Shown one piece after another: positions 29,034 to 37,458 of a stretch of 64,000 nt of DNA. The notes below the pieces were generated by a model. It saw only the letters and a program-made list of their open reading frames with translations, had not been told where the DNA came from and did not search any database. Both the position numbers and the translations under genes were made by a program. Within the stretch, counting starts at the first letter, position 1. Each line of letters opens with the position of its first letter. Source of the DNA: Prosthecobacter debontii (GTDB lineage: Bacteria; Verrucomicrobiota; Verrucomicrobiia; Verrucomicrobiales; Akkermansiaceae); NCBI GenBank assembly GCA_945873125.1, contig CAMCBV010000003.1:1-64000 (forward strand). The letters are read 5' to 3'.

Positions 29034-32000
29034 CTACCTCACCACTTGTTTCAAAACCGTGGAGACTAGCGCGCAGCGGATTTCCGCTTTTGGATAAATG
29101 CGACTGATCGCAGCGCGGTAGGATTCCATTTGGGTGGCGTAGCGTTCTTTCAGTTCTGCGGCGTTGAGGACGCGGTCGGTTTTGAAATCGATGATTTCGA
29201 CGAGGGTTTCATCGGTATGGACATGAAGTCGATCGATCACGCCGCTCATCCATTTGTCATTCAGCACAGCCTCGATCCGTTGCTCGCGGTAGAGACGGAT
29301 GGATTTGTCATTGCGTGAAAGCAGAGCACGTATTTCCGGTGCGGCCAGCACGTCGGCCATGGCATCGGAAATATCGGCGGAAAATTCCAACACCTCTGCG
29401 TCATCAAGCCAGCCGATTTTTTCGAACGCACGATGCATGGTGATTCCTTTGCGTCGGGCTGAGGCGTTACCCGCTCCGGTGATTACGACTTTTTTCCCAC
29501 GGCTCGGAGTGGTGCGTGCACGTTTCGGGATCGCGCTGGGCATGCGTGGGATGGGGGGCGGGGTTTCAGCCACGCGTTCCTTGACGGACGTATGCCATTC
29601 TCCAGAACCGATTTCAAAGACCTCGCCCAGCTCGCGTCCCATACCCAAGCTGGAGCGCAGCCAATTACTCAAACTCGGTTTGTCAGGCTCTGAATTTTTC
29701 GATGGAGGACTGATATAAACATAAAGGCCGCGTTTCGCGCGGGTGAGCGCGACGTAAAACTTACAGAACGCCTCGTAGGTTTGTTGGTTCACCCACCTTT
29801 CCTCGGCTTGGCGTAATTCAGGGATGAGTTTTCTGACCCATGAAGGGGGCGCATTCGAGACCCAGTCATCCGATTTTACCGTGTTGTAATGCGTGAAAGA
29901 GGGAATCTTTTCGTCACTTACGTTTGGAAGAATGACGACATCAAAACCCAAGCCTTTCGATTTGTGGATCGTCATCACCTGCACTGCCGCAACGCCCGGG
30001 CTTTGTGAAATCTTCATTCGGCCAATCCATTCCGCAGCATCTTTCAACAGCACGGTGCCTTGGTCATCGAGTTCTTTGAGCGCTTGTAAAATATCTTCGA
30101 GCCGACGTTTTCCAAACGCCTGCCAGGTTTCGGAAATGGGTTCTAACAGCTCTCGAATCGCTTCGCAAAAACCGATCTCGGAAAACCTTGCGCTGAGCGC
30201 GTCCCAAGTGACTTGCAAATTCTTGCCGTAGCGATTCGTGAAAACCTCACCGAGCGGCGACATGAGAACGACTTGTTTCGCGAACGTATCAGATGGATCC
30301 GCCAACCAACGCAGCAATTGCCAGATCATCACGCCGACTGGATGATCCCGACCTGGTTGACGCACGCCTTCTTCCACCACTTGAAATCCTTCTTCACGCA
30401 GGGCATCCGCCCATTCCCTGACCTCGTCGTTTTTAGAAACCAATAGTCCACAGGAGAGTTCTTTGGTTCCTATTCCGAGATGTCGGAGCTGGGAAACGAC
30501 GCGTTCCTTGAGCTCCTCTCCATCCACGATCTCTACCCGGGCGTGTCCGGCCTTATCCGCGCTGGACAATGATTTTGCCGCGACGTGGTTCTCCCAACCG
30601 CTGTTCCAAGCTATGGCTGAGTGTGCGAAAAGCTCTGTCATGGTTTGCGCATCCCCGCAAACTTGGTTCACCAATCCCAGCACTTCGGGACAAGACCGCC
30701 ATGACTCTGCCATGGTGTCGATTTGGAGTGCCAACGGATGGTCTTTGGGTCCGCGATATTTCTCGATCAGTTCATCAAACAGCCCGACTTCTCCGCCGCG
30801 CCATGCGTAGATCGCCTGCTTTTTATCGCCGACAATAAACACACTGGATTCCTGATCCGTCAGTGCCTCGTCGATCCATGGCTGCAGCCCGTTCCATTCA
30901 TCTTTGCTGGTATCTTGAAATTCATCCAACAACCAATGCTGGCAAGTGGCATCCAGCCGATAATCGATCGCTTCGCGCCTTAAACGGGCATCTTCGGTTT
31001 TGATCCAAGCGCCCATCAAGCGCTTCACGTCATTAAATCCCAGCCGGCCTCTGCTGCGGAGTTCGCGTTCCATCAATTCATCGTAAGAGCGAATGACCTG
31101 ATGGATTCCCCGGGTGCGGGAAAGTGCCGCCGCGAATTCGCACTGAGCGGCCAATGTGATGAGCTTGCGTAAATTCTGCGCGGCGACTCCCGTGATCGTA
31201 AACGGTTTCTGATATGAAGTTTGGATCGCGCCGTCTGAGTCGCACACCGCGTCCAAAGTGGTTTTCAAAAGACTCGTCGCCTTATCCAACGAACCGCTAC
31301 CAATCGTGTGATGCTCGAAAGAGTTCATCATGCTTTCGAACGCCGCTTGCTGGCGCCTATCGGTCATCACCACATTTGGCCAATCGCGGCGGATCGATTC
31401 AATCAATTCCAGCTTCTCTTTCTCCCAATCGGCGATCACGCGTGGCGACAGCGCCGCCGGGCCCCACTGAAGTTCGTTACTTGAGTCGTAAATCGAATGC
31501 CAGTTATTGATAAACTTCCTCAAATCCTCGAGCACCAGAGAGTTTTCCTTGCCCGCAGTAGCACGGCGGAAAATTTCCACAAATTCCTCCTCGAAAGCCG
31601 CGTCCAAGCCCCCGTCCAAGAGGTTTTCCATCAGCTCATCCTGAGCTGTGATTGCGACCTCACCCTCGAGCAGTTCGAACTTTCCGCCCGTGATTCCCAG
31701 TTCGTATTGGAAGCCTTTCACAATTCGTGCGAAAAACTTATCCATGGTTCCGAGGGTCAGCTTCGGCAGGCTTTTCACCAAGGTTTCTAAAAGCTTCACG
31801 AAATCGACGTTTCCCGCAGAGATTCGCTCGGACAGCTCGCGGCCGCTTTTCGCATCACTGGCGGCATCAGCTAGTTTCTTGAGAATCGCATCCGCGAATT
31901 CACCCGCAGCCTTGCGCGTGAACGTAAGGGCGACGATTTTCTCCGGCGCAACGCCCATGGCGGCCAAAGCGATGATGCGGTCGCTCAGGCAAAAGGTTTT

Positions 32001-32051
32001 ACCAGAACCCGCGGAGGCGAGGACCAAGAGATTTTTCCGAAATTCATCCAT
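29034..32051 (-). CDS. AddA/RecB-like UvrD-family helicase-nuclease
   Basis: 1005 residues. Walker A ASAGSGKT at residues 12-19, LTFTRKAAGEF (motif Ia), LLDEFQDTSKDEW (motif II), GDKKQAIYAWRGGEVGLFDEL (motif III), IHKSKGLGFDVVILPN (motif V) and ALTRAKRGLYVY (motif VI) establish a superfamily 1A helicase. The C-terminus has a PD-(D/E)XK nuclease core (MHRAFEKIGWL, then LVEIIDFKTDR), the RecB/AddA arrangement. It probably repairs double-strand breaks together with an AddB-type partner, which is not in the window. No other exonuclease subunit is adjacent. Length is a little below B. subtilis AddA. It converges on atpC. A TCTAACAG word occurs at 30142-30148. Confidence 0.9.
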   Translation of the reverse strand: MDEFRKNLLVLASAGSGKTFCLSDRIIALAAMGVAPEKIVALTFTRKAAGEFADAILKKLADAASDAKSGRELSERISAGNVDFVKLLETLVKSLPKLTLGTMDKFFARIVKGFQYELGITGGKFELLEGEVAITAQDELMENLLDGGLDAAFEEEFVEIFRRATAGKENSLVLEDLRKFINNWHSIYDSSNELQWGPAALSPRVIADWEKEKLELIESIRRDWPNVVMTDRRQQAAFESMMNSFEHHTIGSGSLDKATSLLKTTLDAVCDSDGAIQTSYQKPFTITGVAAQNLRKLITLAAQCEFAAALSRTRGIHQVIRSYDELMERELRSRGRLGFNDVKRLMGAWIKTEDARLRREAIDYRLDATCQHWLLDEFQDTSKDEWNGLQPWIDEALTDQESSVFIVGDKKQAIYAWRGGEVGLFDELIEKYRGPKDHPLALQIDTMAESWRSCPEVLGLVNQVCGDAQTMTELFAHSAIAWNSGWENHVAAKSLSSADKAGHARVEIVDGEELKERVVSQLRHLGIGTKELSCGLLVSKNDEVREWADALREEGFQVVEEGVRQPGRDHPVGVMIWQLLRWLADPSDTFAKQVVLMSPLGEVFTNRYGKNLQVTWDALSARFSEIGFCEAIRELLEPISETWQAFGKRRLEDILQALKELDDQGTVLLKDAAEWIGRMKISQSPGVAAVQVMTIHKSKGLGFDVVILPNVSDEKIPSFTHYNTVKSDDWVSNAPPSWVRKLIPELRQAEERWVNQQTYEAFCKFYVALTRAKRGLYVYISPPSKNSEPDKPSLSNWLRSSLGMGRELGEVFEIGSGEWHTSVKERVAETPPPIPRMPSAIPKRARTTPSRGKKVVITGAGNASARRKGITMHRAFEKIGWLDDAEVLEFSADISDAMADVLAAPEIRALLSRNDKSIRLYREQRIEAVLNDKWMSGVIDRLHVHTDETLVEIIDFKTDRVLNAAELKERYATQMESYRAAISRIYPKAEIRCALVSTVLKQVVR

Positions 32052-32445
32052 GATGGGTCGAAGATGAAATTGGCGTGCTGGATTTGATTGTCACGCCTTT
32101 CTTCATTCCCATAAGCACGGCGGACGCTTAATGCCTAAGAAGCCAAACAATAAATTTTTAACCACGAATTTCACGAATGGGCACGAATAAGATTGGGTTT
32201 TTCATGCTAAAAATTCGAGTTATCCGTGAAATTCGTGGTTAAAAACTCTTCATTAAATCCTCCGCGCTAGATTGCTTCTCATTGCGGCTGAATTCCCTAT
32301 ATTTTATATAGAAACCTCAATATTTGCGGAGTTTTTGCGAAAAATCGTTCCTTGCGCGTGCAGGGATTATGGGCTAATTGAAAGACGATTTCTGTGGCGT
32401 ATTTCAAAAAATCCTGCGCCGCCAGCAACCTTCAATCAAAAAATC
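32052..32445. other. 394-bp divergent gap carrying a palindromic element
   Basis: Separates the AddA-like gene (minus) from the desaturase (plus). Apart from the palindromic repeat at 32155-32245 it is AT-rich (32270-32345) and probably contains the desaturase promoter, but no box stands out. Confidence 0.4.
32155..32245. repeat. CACGAATT-type palindromic element with perfect 21-bp terminal inverted repeats
   Basis: Left arm 32155-32175 (TTTTTAACCACGAATTTCAC...) and right arm 32225-32245 are exact reverse complements. Internal CACGAAT repetitions. A related element lies at 42819-42931. Elements with this ACCACGAATTTCACGAAT arm are widely scattered in PVC-group and environmental genomes. Confidence 0.8.
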
Positions 32446-33567
32446 ATGTTTCGCATTCCTTTTGACCGCGTGAATTGGATCACGTCCAGCTTTCTCATTG
32501 GCACAGCACTTATCGCTCTCATCGGTGCGCCCATTTATCTCTACCATTTCGGCATCGATTGGTTCCAGTTCAGCATGTTTTTCTTTTATCTCTGCGCGAC
32601 GATGATGAGCATCACGGTTGGGTATCATCGCCTTTTTTCCCACCTTTCCTTCAAAGCAAAGACCCCGGTAAAATTCTTTACTCTGCTTTTCGGCGCCTGC
32701 GCTTTTGAAAATTCCTGCCTCAACTGGTCTTCCGACCATCGCCGCCACCACAAGCACGTCGATCACGACGAAGATCCGTATGACATCTCCAAAGGTTTTT
32801 TCTGGGCGCACATCGGCTGGTTGCTTTTCAAACTCAATCCCGAGCCTCCTATCGACAACGTTGCCGATCTTCGCAAGGACAAGCTTGTGATGTGGCAGCA
32901 CAAATACACCCATTGGATCGGGCTTGTGCTCGGCCTGATCGTTCCTGCTGCGCTGGGTTATGGATATAACTCATGGATGGGGCAGGACGCCATGCAGGGG
33001 GCACTTGGCGGCTTCCTTATCGCTGGCGTGACCCGCATCGTGATTGCCCAGCATTGCACGTTCTTCATCAACTCCCTTTGTCACACCGTTGGCAAACAGC
33101 CATACTCCACCAAGCACTCCGCGCGCGATAGTGCAATCATGGCTCTGCTGACTTTCGGCGAAGGCTACCACAACTACCACCATGAGTTCCAACATGACTA
33201 CCGCAATGGCGTGAAGCCATGGCAGTGGGATCCATCCAAATGGACGATTTGGACTCTTTCCAAGCTCGGTCTCGTCGAAGGTCTGAGACGCGTGCCGGAC
33301 AGTAAAATTCTCCTCGCTGAAATGGGTGAGGCCCGCCGTCGTGCTGAAACTCAACTCGCCGAGCTCCAAGCTGCTCCGGTTTACTGCCAAAGCACCGCGG
33401 AAATGCTGACCCAACTTTACGAAAAACTTTGCGCAAACTATCGTGAGCTAGAGCAAGCCGTCGCTGATCGCTTGCAGCTTTCCCGCGATGCCATCCAAAC
33501 TTGGCAAGACGAGACTCGCGCCCTCATGCGGCAATTCTCACAACTCGCCAAATCGGCTTTGGCGTAA
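32446..33567 (+). CDS. Membrane fatty acid desaturase (delta-9 type)
   Basis: 373 residues from the ATG at 32446 (MFRIPFDRVNWITSSFLIGT). Introduces a double bond in acyl chains in the inner membrane using a di-iron centre. All three histidine boxes are present: HRLFSH near residue 60, HRRHHKH near 98, and HNYHHEF near 242; four membrane segments surround them. It resembles the stearoyl-CoA/acyl-lipid delta-9 desaturases (DesC-like). An additional C-terminal stretch of about 80 residues is helical (LAELQAAPVYCQ, LYEKLCANYRELEQAVADRL) and not part of the catalytic core. A clean terminator follows. Confidence 0.92.
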   Translation: MFRIPFDRVNWITSSFLIGTALIALIGAPIYLYHFGIDWFQFSMFFFYLCATMMSITVGYHRLFSHLSFKAKTPVKFFTLLFGACAFENSCLNWSSDHRRHHKHVDHDEDPYDISKGFFWAHIGWLLFKLNPEPPIDNVADLRKDKLVMWQHKYTHWIGLVLGLIVPAALGYGYNSWMGQDAMQGALGGFLIAGVTRIVIAQHCTFFINSLCHTVGKQPYSTKHSARDSAIMALLTFGEGYHNYHHEFQHDYRNGVKPWQWDPSKWTIWTLSKLGLVEGLRRVPDSKILLAEMGEARRRAETQLAELQAAPVYCQSTAEMLTQLYEKLCANYRELEQAVADRLQLSRDAIQTWQDETRALMRQFSQLAKSALA

Positions 33568-33595
33568 CGCACAGTAAATTATTTAAATTCATCAA

Positions 33596-33622
33596 GGGAG
33601 GCAGCAATGCCTCCCTTTTTTT
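33596..33622 (+). terminator. Rho-independent terminator after the desaturase
   Basis: Stem GGGAGGC (33596-33602) / GCCTCCC (33609-33615), loop AGCAAT, followed by seven T (33616-33622). Located 29 bases after the stop codon. Confidence 0.92.
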
Positions 33623-33651
33623 GCACAAAGCCTGCGGCGCGAGATCCTGAT

Positions 33652-34914
33652 CTATCTCAAATTCGAGATCGTCTGGAAGATCGCGGTCATCATCAGGTAG
33701 GCGAAGGTGCCGATGAGTATGGCCATGAAGATGAGAACCGATGGCATGATCAGCGCCATGACACGCTGCAGGTCTTTGTTGAGTTCCTTGTCATAGCGCT
33801 CGGCGGCGCGGTGCAGGGAGAGATCGATTTTTCCCGTCTGCTCTCCAACGGCGATCATGTCGATGAGAAGGGGAGGAAATGAGTCGGTGCGTATCATGGC
33901 CTTTGAAAACGCCCGGCCATCGCCGACTTGATGGATCACCTGATTGAGTTGGCTGCGTATTGCAAGGTTCTGGGTGGCGTCGCGCGAGAGCTCCAGCGCA
34001 CGCAGGAGCGGCAGGCCGTTACTGACCAAGTTCGCCATGGTTTCAAGAAACTGAACGTAAAACCGTGAGGAGATTACATCCCCGATCAATGGAATTTTTA
34101 GCTTCATCCCGTCCCACTTCGGGCGATTCTCCTCGTTGTCTTTCCATGCTTTAAAGAACAAGGAACCGCCCACCAACGCGAAGAGAATGACCAGCCACCA
34201 GGCTTTGATGAAATCAGCAATCACCATCATCCCGTTGATTGCCCAAGGAAGTTTCCCGCCCGGCGTGTTTTTGATGAGTTCCGAGAGTTGCGGAATGAGC
34301 ATGGTTACAAATACAATGCCGACCCCGAGTCCCATGAGGACGAGAAATGACGGATAGATCAGTGCGAGGATGAGTTTGCTCTGCAGCTCGGAAAGTGTTT
34401 TGAGATAGTATGCCTGACGTTTTAAAATCGTATCCAATGCGCCTGAGGCCTCGCCTGCCGCAGCCAGGGAACTATATAAAGGGCCGAAGCTCGGGCTGAC
34501 TTTTTTCAAAGCGACCGAGAAGTTTACCCCATCTCTGACAATATCCCGAATCCGCCGGGATACTTCCTTAAGGCTCCCGAGCTCTTGTCGGTTTTCCATC
34601 GATTTGAGTGCGGGTTCCAATTGCAAGCCTGCACCGAGCATGTCTGAGAGCTCTTCGGTAAAAAGAATGATCTCGGCACGCTTCAATCTGATCATGCCGT
34701 CAGCGGATGCTTCCGTTTTTTCGCCTAAGACTTCTTTTTTCTTGGATTTGGCGGGCTGCTTTTTATCCGCCACCTTGGAAGATTCTTTGAGCGTTACCGG
34801 TTGCAAGCCTCGCTTGTCCAAAGCCCGCAAAGCTTCCGAGCGATCCGATGCCTCAATCTCACCGGTTGAGACGGTGCCGTTGCCGGATAGTGCTTTGTAA
34901 GAAAAGGAGGCCAT
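33652..34914 (-). CDS. gspF: Type II secretion / type IV pilus inner-membrane protein GspF/PilC
   Basis: 420 residues. Two repeated T2SSF domains, each with the FTEELSDMLGAGLQLEPAL-type pattern (about residues 80-200 and 280-400) and the GEASGALDTILKR / GEQTGKIDLSLHRAAERYDKEL signature; three membrane segments. It forms the inner-membrane platform. A Lys-rich linker (KKQPAKSKKKE) follows the N-terminal segment. It lies 12 bases after the gspE gene on the same strand, so the pair forms an operon. No secretin, prepilin or GspG gene is in the window. Confidence 0.93.
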   Translation of the reverse strand: MASFSYKALSGNGTVSTGEIEASDRSEALRALDKRGLQPVTLKESSKVADKKQPAKSKKKEVLGEKTEASADGMIRLKRAEIILFTEELSDMLGAGLQLEPALKSMENRQELGSLKEVSRRIRDIVRDGVNFSVALKKVSPSFGPLYSSLAAAGEASGALDTILKRQAYYLKTLSELQSKLILALIYPSFLVLMGLGVGIVFVTMLIPQLSELIKNTPGGKLPWAINGMMVIADFIKAWWLVILFALVGGSLFFKAWKDNEENRPKWDGMKLKIPLIGDVISSRFYVQFLETMANLVSNGLPLLRALELSRDATQNLAIRSQLNQVIHQVGDGRAFSKAMIRTDSFPPLLIDMIAVGEQTGKIDLSLHRAAERYDKELNKDLQRVMALIMPSVLIFMAILIGTFAYLMMTAIFQTISNLR

Positions 34915-34926
34915 ATGAAAAAACGA

Positions 34927-36642
34927 TTATTCCACCCCGCCGATTTCGAGAGATGTTACGGCAATGACTTCTTCGATGGTTGTTTCACCCTGCATGACTT
35001 TGTGCCATCCGTAGGTCCGCATCGGCACATAGCCGTCTCGGAACGCCTGATTTTTCAACTCGGCGAGAGGGCTTGAATGCGCGACGAGTTCCTGCATTTT
35101 CTGGGTGAGGATCACAACTTCGTAAATCGCAAGACGACCCGAGAAGCCGGTCATGCGGCAGCGATCACAACCTTTTGGCGCGTAAATTTGCCCGCTGATG
35201 TCGCGGGGAATTTCCAGATCGATGATGTCTTGGGTGGAAATTTGACGAGGCACTTTGCAATGCGGGCAGAGTCGGCGCACCAGGCGCTGGGCGAGGAAGG
35301 CGCGGACTGCGGCCGAAACGAGGAAGGGCTCGACTCCCATGTCGACCAGTCGCGAAATACCGCCCATCGCATCATTCGTGTGCAGGGTTGAAAATACGAG
35401 GTGCCCAGTCAGAGATGCGCGGATTGCGATTTCAGCGGTTTCCAAATCCCGAATCTCACCGATCATCACGATGTTCGGGTCAGCACGGAGAATGGAGCGC
35501 AAGGCGGTGGCGAAGGTTAGACCGATCTCGGATTTCACTGCGATCTGCATAACGCCGGTAAGTTTGTTTTCCACCGGATCCTCGACCGTAACGATGCGTT
35601 TTTCGGGGCTATTCACTTCACTGAGGAACGAGTAGAGACTCGTGGATTTACCAGAACCCGTGGGGCCAGTGATGAGAATGATTCCGTTGGGGAGATGGAG
35701 CAGGCTCTCAATCTTATTTCTAACAAATGGCTCGAGGGCGAGTTTGGCCAAATTGAATTTCTCCTGGTTAAGAAGGCGCAGGGAAACGCTTTCGCCCTCG
35801 ACCGTCGGCACGGTGGCAACCCGGACATCGATCGTGGCGCCCTCAAACTGGAGGTTGATCCGACCGTCCTGCGGGACGCGTCGCTCTGCGATGTCGAGGC
35901 GCGCCATGATTTTTAAACGCGCGATCACCGAGCTCTGCAGGGCTTTGATATTTTCCGGCACCGCAATCTCAATTAGCCTGCCGTCAATACGGTAACGGAT
36001 GCGAAGATTGTTCGCCAGCGGCTCCACATGAATATCCGTTGCGCGTTGGTCGAGCGCTTCGCGGATGATCTGGTTCACGAACTTCACCACGCTGGCCTCT
36101 TCGTCCTCATCCGCATCGATGACGTTGGCTTCGTCTTCGGAATCCGAGAGCTGATCGTAGTCCAGATCGCGACCGTCCAAAATCTGTTCAAAAGTATCTG
36201 CGCCCACCCCGTAAAGCCGACGCAGCGCCTCGTGAATCCGTTTCCGCGATGCCATTCGCCATTCGAACGGAATGGATAATTCCTGAGCGGCTGCCTGATG
36301 AGCGATCAGATTGAAGGGATCGAAGGTTGCGAGAATGAGCTTCCGGTCTTCGCCTTCTCCCTCAATGGCCACGGGCAACAAACGATGTTTGAGAGCCACG
36401 CGAGGTCCGCAGGCCTCGCGCAGGGGTAAGGTGTTTTCCTCCGTGGAAATGCTTGCCAGCCAAGGGATATTCAGTTCTTGAGCGAGTTCGCGGAGGTAGC
36501 TTTCCTCATCAATCACCGCGGCATCCAAAAGATCATCGATGGGGGATCGCTGACGCAGGGCAGATGTTTTGAGCAGCTCGCTAACGGCTGACAAATCGTC
36601 ACATCCGGATCTCCGGGCAGGCTCAAGTAAAAGTTCAGTCAT
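34927..36642 (-). CDS. gspE: Type II secretion / pilus assembly ATPase GspE/PilB
   Basis: 571 residues. N-terminal MshEN-like domain, then the secretion ATPase: Walker A GPTGSGKST near residue 325, the Asp box, Walker B GEIRDLETAEIAI, the His box TGHLVFSTLHTNDA, and a zinc tetracysteine (CPHC near 458 and CDRC near 490) that distinguishes GspE/PilB from retraction ATPases such as PilT. It powers pseudopilus or pilus assembly. Co-directional and close-spaced with gspF. A TCTAACAA word lies inside (35719-35725). Confidence 0.94.
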   Translation of the reverse strand: MTELLLEPARRSGCDDLSAVSELLKTSALRQRSPIDDLLDAAVIDEESYLRELAQELNIPWLASISTEENTLPLREACGPRVALKHRLLPVAIEGEGEDRKLILATFDPFNLIAHQAAAQELSIPFEWRMASRKRIHEALRRLYGVGADTFEQILDGRDLDYDQLSDSEDEANVIDADEDEEASVVKFVNQIIREALDQRATDIHVEPLANNLRIRYRIDGRLIEIAVPENIKALQSSVIARLKIMARLDIAERRVPQDGRINLQFEGATIDVRVATVPTVEGESVSLRLLNQEKFNLAKLALEPFVRNKIESLLHLPNGIILITGPTGSGKSTSLYSFLSEVNSPEKRIVTVEDPVENKLTGVMQIAVKSEIGLTFATALRSILRADPNIVMIGEIRDLETAEIAIRASLTGHLVFSTLHTNDAMGGISRLVDMGVEPFLVSAAVRAFLAQRLVRRLCPHCKVPRQISTQDIIDLEIPRDISGQIYAPKGCDRCRMTGFSGRLAIYEVVILTQKMQELVAHSSPLAELKNQAFRDGYVPMRTYGWHKVMQGETTIEEVIAVTSLEIGGVE

Positions 36643-36770
36643 GGATTCTCCGATAATCTGTGTCTAATAAAGCCAGTAAAGGTCGATTTGTCGCTGAAAA
36701 TCTTATTCCTAAAGCTTTTCGAGGGGTGGGAGTTAGTGGGCTTTGTGGCATCTCAAAATGCTAAAATCCT

Positions 36771-36813
36771 TTTCTTTGCGTTTCCTCTGCGACCTTTGCT
36801 GCTCTGCGTTGAA
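36771..36813. repeat. Pyrimidine-rich CTTTGCG/CTCTGCG dispersed repeat (candidate)
   Basis: CTTTTCTTTGCGTTTCCTCTGCG and a following CTCTGCGTTGAAG just past the lspA stop. Short strings alternating TTTGCG and CTCTGCG are scattered in many environmental genomes. Only one copy is seen here, so the assignment is weak. Confidence 0.35.
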
Positions 36814-36821
36814 GTATTTTT

Positions 36822-37421
36822 TTACCTCGCTTCAGCCTTCTTCTTCGCTTGCTCCTCTTTCAATCCCCCGAGAAAAAGCAGGACGGCGGCGATGCAGATG
36901 CAGGAGTCCGCGACATTGAAGGTTGGCCACCAACCGCCACTGGCTGGGACGATTTTGTCGTAGAAGGGAAGTCTTACCGAAATGAAATCGACCACGTAGC
37001 CTTGCGAAAGCCGCTCCCAGAAGCTGCCGTCTTTGGTTTGTTCCAAGAGAAAACCCTGCACCAAGCGATCCGTTAAATTTCCGAAAATCCCGCAAAGCAG
37101 AAGAGCGACCGCCAATTTTGAGAGCATGTGCTCGAATGCGCCTTTTTTCCAAAAGATCCGGATGAGAAACAGGGCGATGATGGGAACCAAAAGAAAGATC
37201 ACAGGAGCCCAGGTGGTGCCGTTGCCCAAACCGAAGGCGACGCCTTGGTTATGAACGCGGATCCAGTGAAACCAATCCGGAATGATCATCCATGGCATGT
37301 CATTGGAGCTAAAACTTCCCGGAGGCGGCTCGGAAAAATGCCTTACCGTCCATGCCTTCGTCGCTTGATCGAGGATGTAAAGCGGGAGAACGAGGAACAG
37401 AAGCAGGCGGGGTAGGGTCAC
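36822..37421 (-). CDS. lspA: Lipoprotein signal peptidase (signal peptidase II)
   Basis: 199 residues, four membrane helices. Aspartic protease that removes signal peptides from prolipoproteins. Catalytic region NLTDRLVQG and the second aspartate in FNVADSCI are present; NQGVAFGL is the conserved N-x-G-x-A/S-F/W-type motif. Typical lspA is 160-170 residues; here a loop before the second Asp (EQTKDGSFWERLSQGYVVDF) is longer. Directly downstream of ileS (37-bp gap made of AT-rich repeat), the classic ileS-lspA order. The small lipoprotein at 46544-46846 is one likely substrate. Confidence 0.94.
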   Translation of the reverse strand: MTLPRLLLFLVLPLYILDQATKAWTVRHFSEPPPGSFSSNDMPWMIIPDWFHWIRVHNQGVAFGLGNGTTWAPVIFLLVPIIALFLIRIFWKKGAFEHMLSKLAVALLLCGIFGNLTDRLVQGFLLEQTKDGSFWERLSQGYVVDFISVRLPFYDKIVPASGGWWPTFNVADSCICIAAVLLFLGGLKEEQAKKKAEAR

Positions 37422-37423
37422 GA

Positions 37424-37452
37424 ATTTGAAACTTTAAATTTTAAACTTCAAA
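37424..37452. repeat. AT-rich AAATTT/CAAA-type repeat between ileS and lspA
   Basis: GAATTTGAAACTTTAAATTT followed by TAAACTTCAAA fills the ileS-lspA gap. Same family as 3741-3770, with inverted halves (GTTTAAAATTTAAAGTTT-like). Confidence 0.55.
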
Positions 37453-37458
37453 AAAGAA

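Noticed and set aside
33652..36642. A complete type II secretion or type IV pilus locus
   Set aside because: Only GspE and GspF are present; neighbours on both sides are unrelated.
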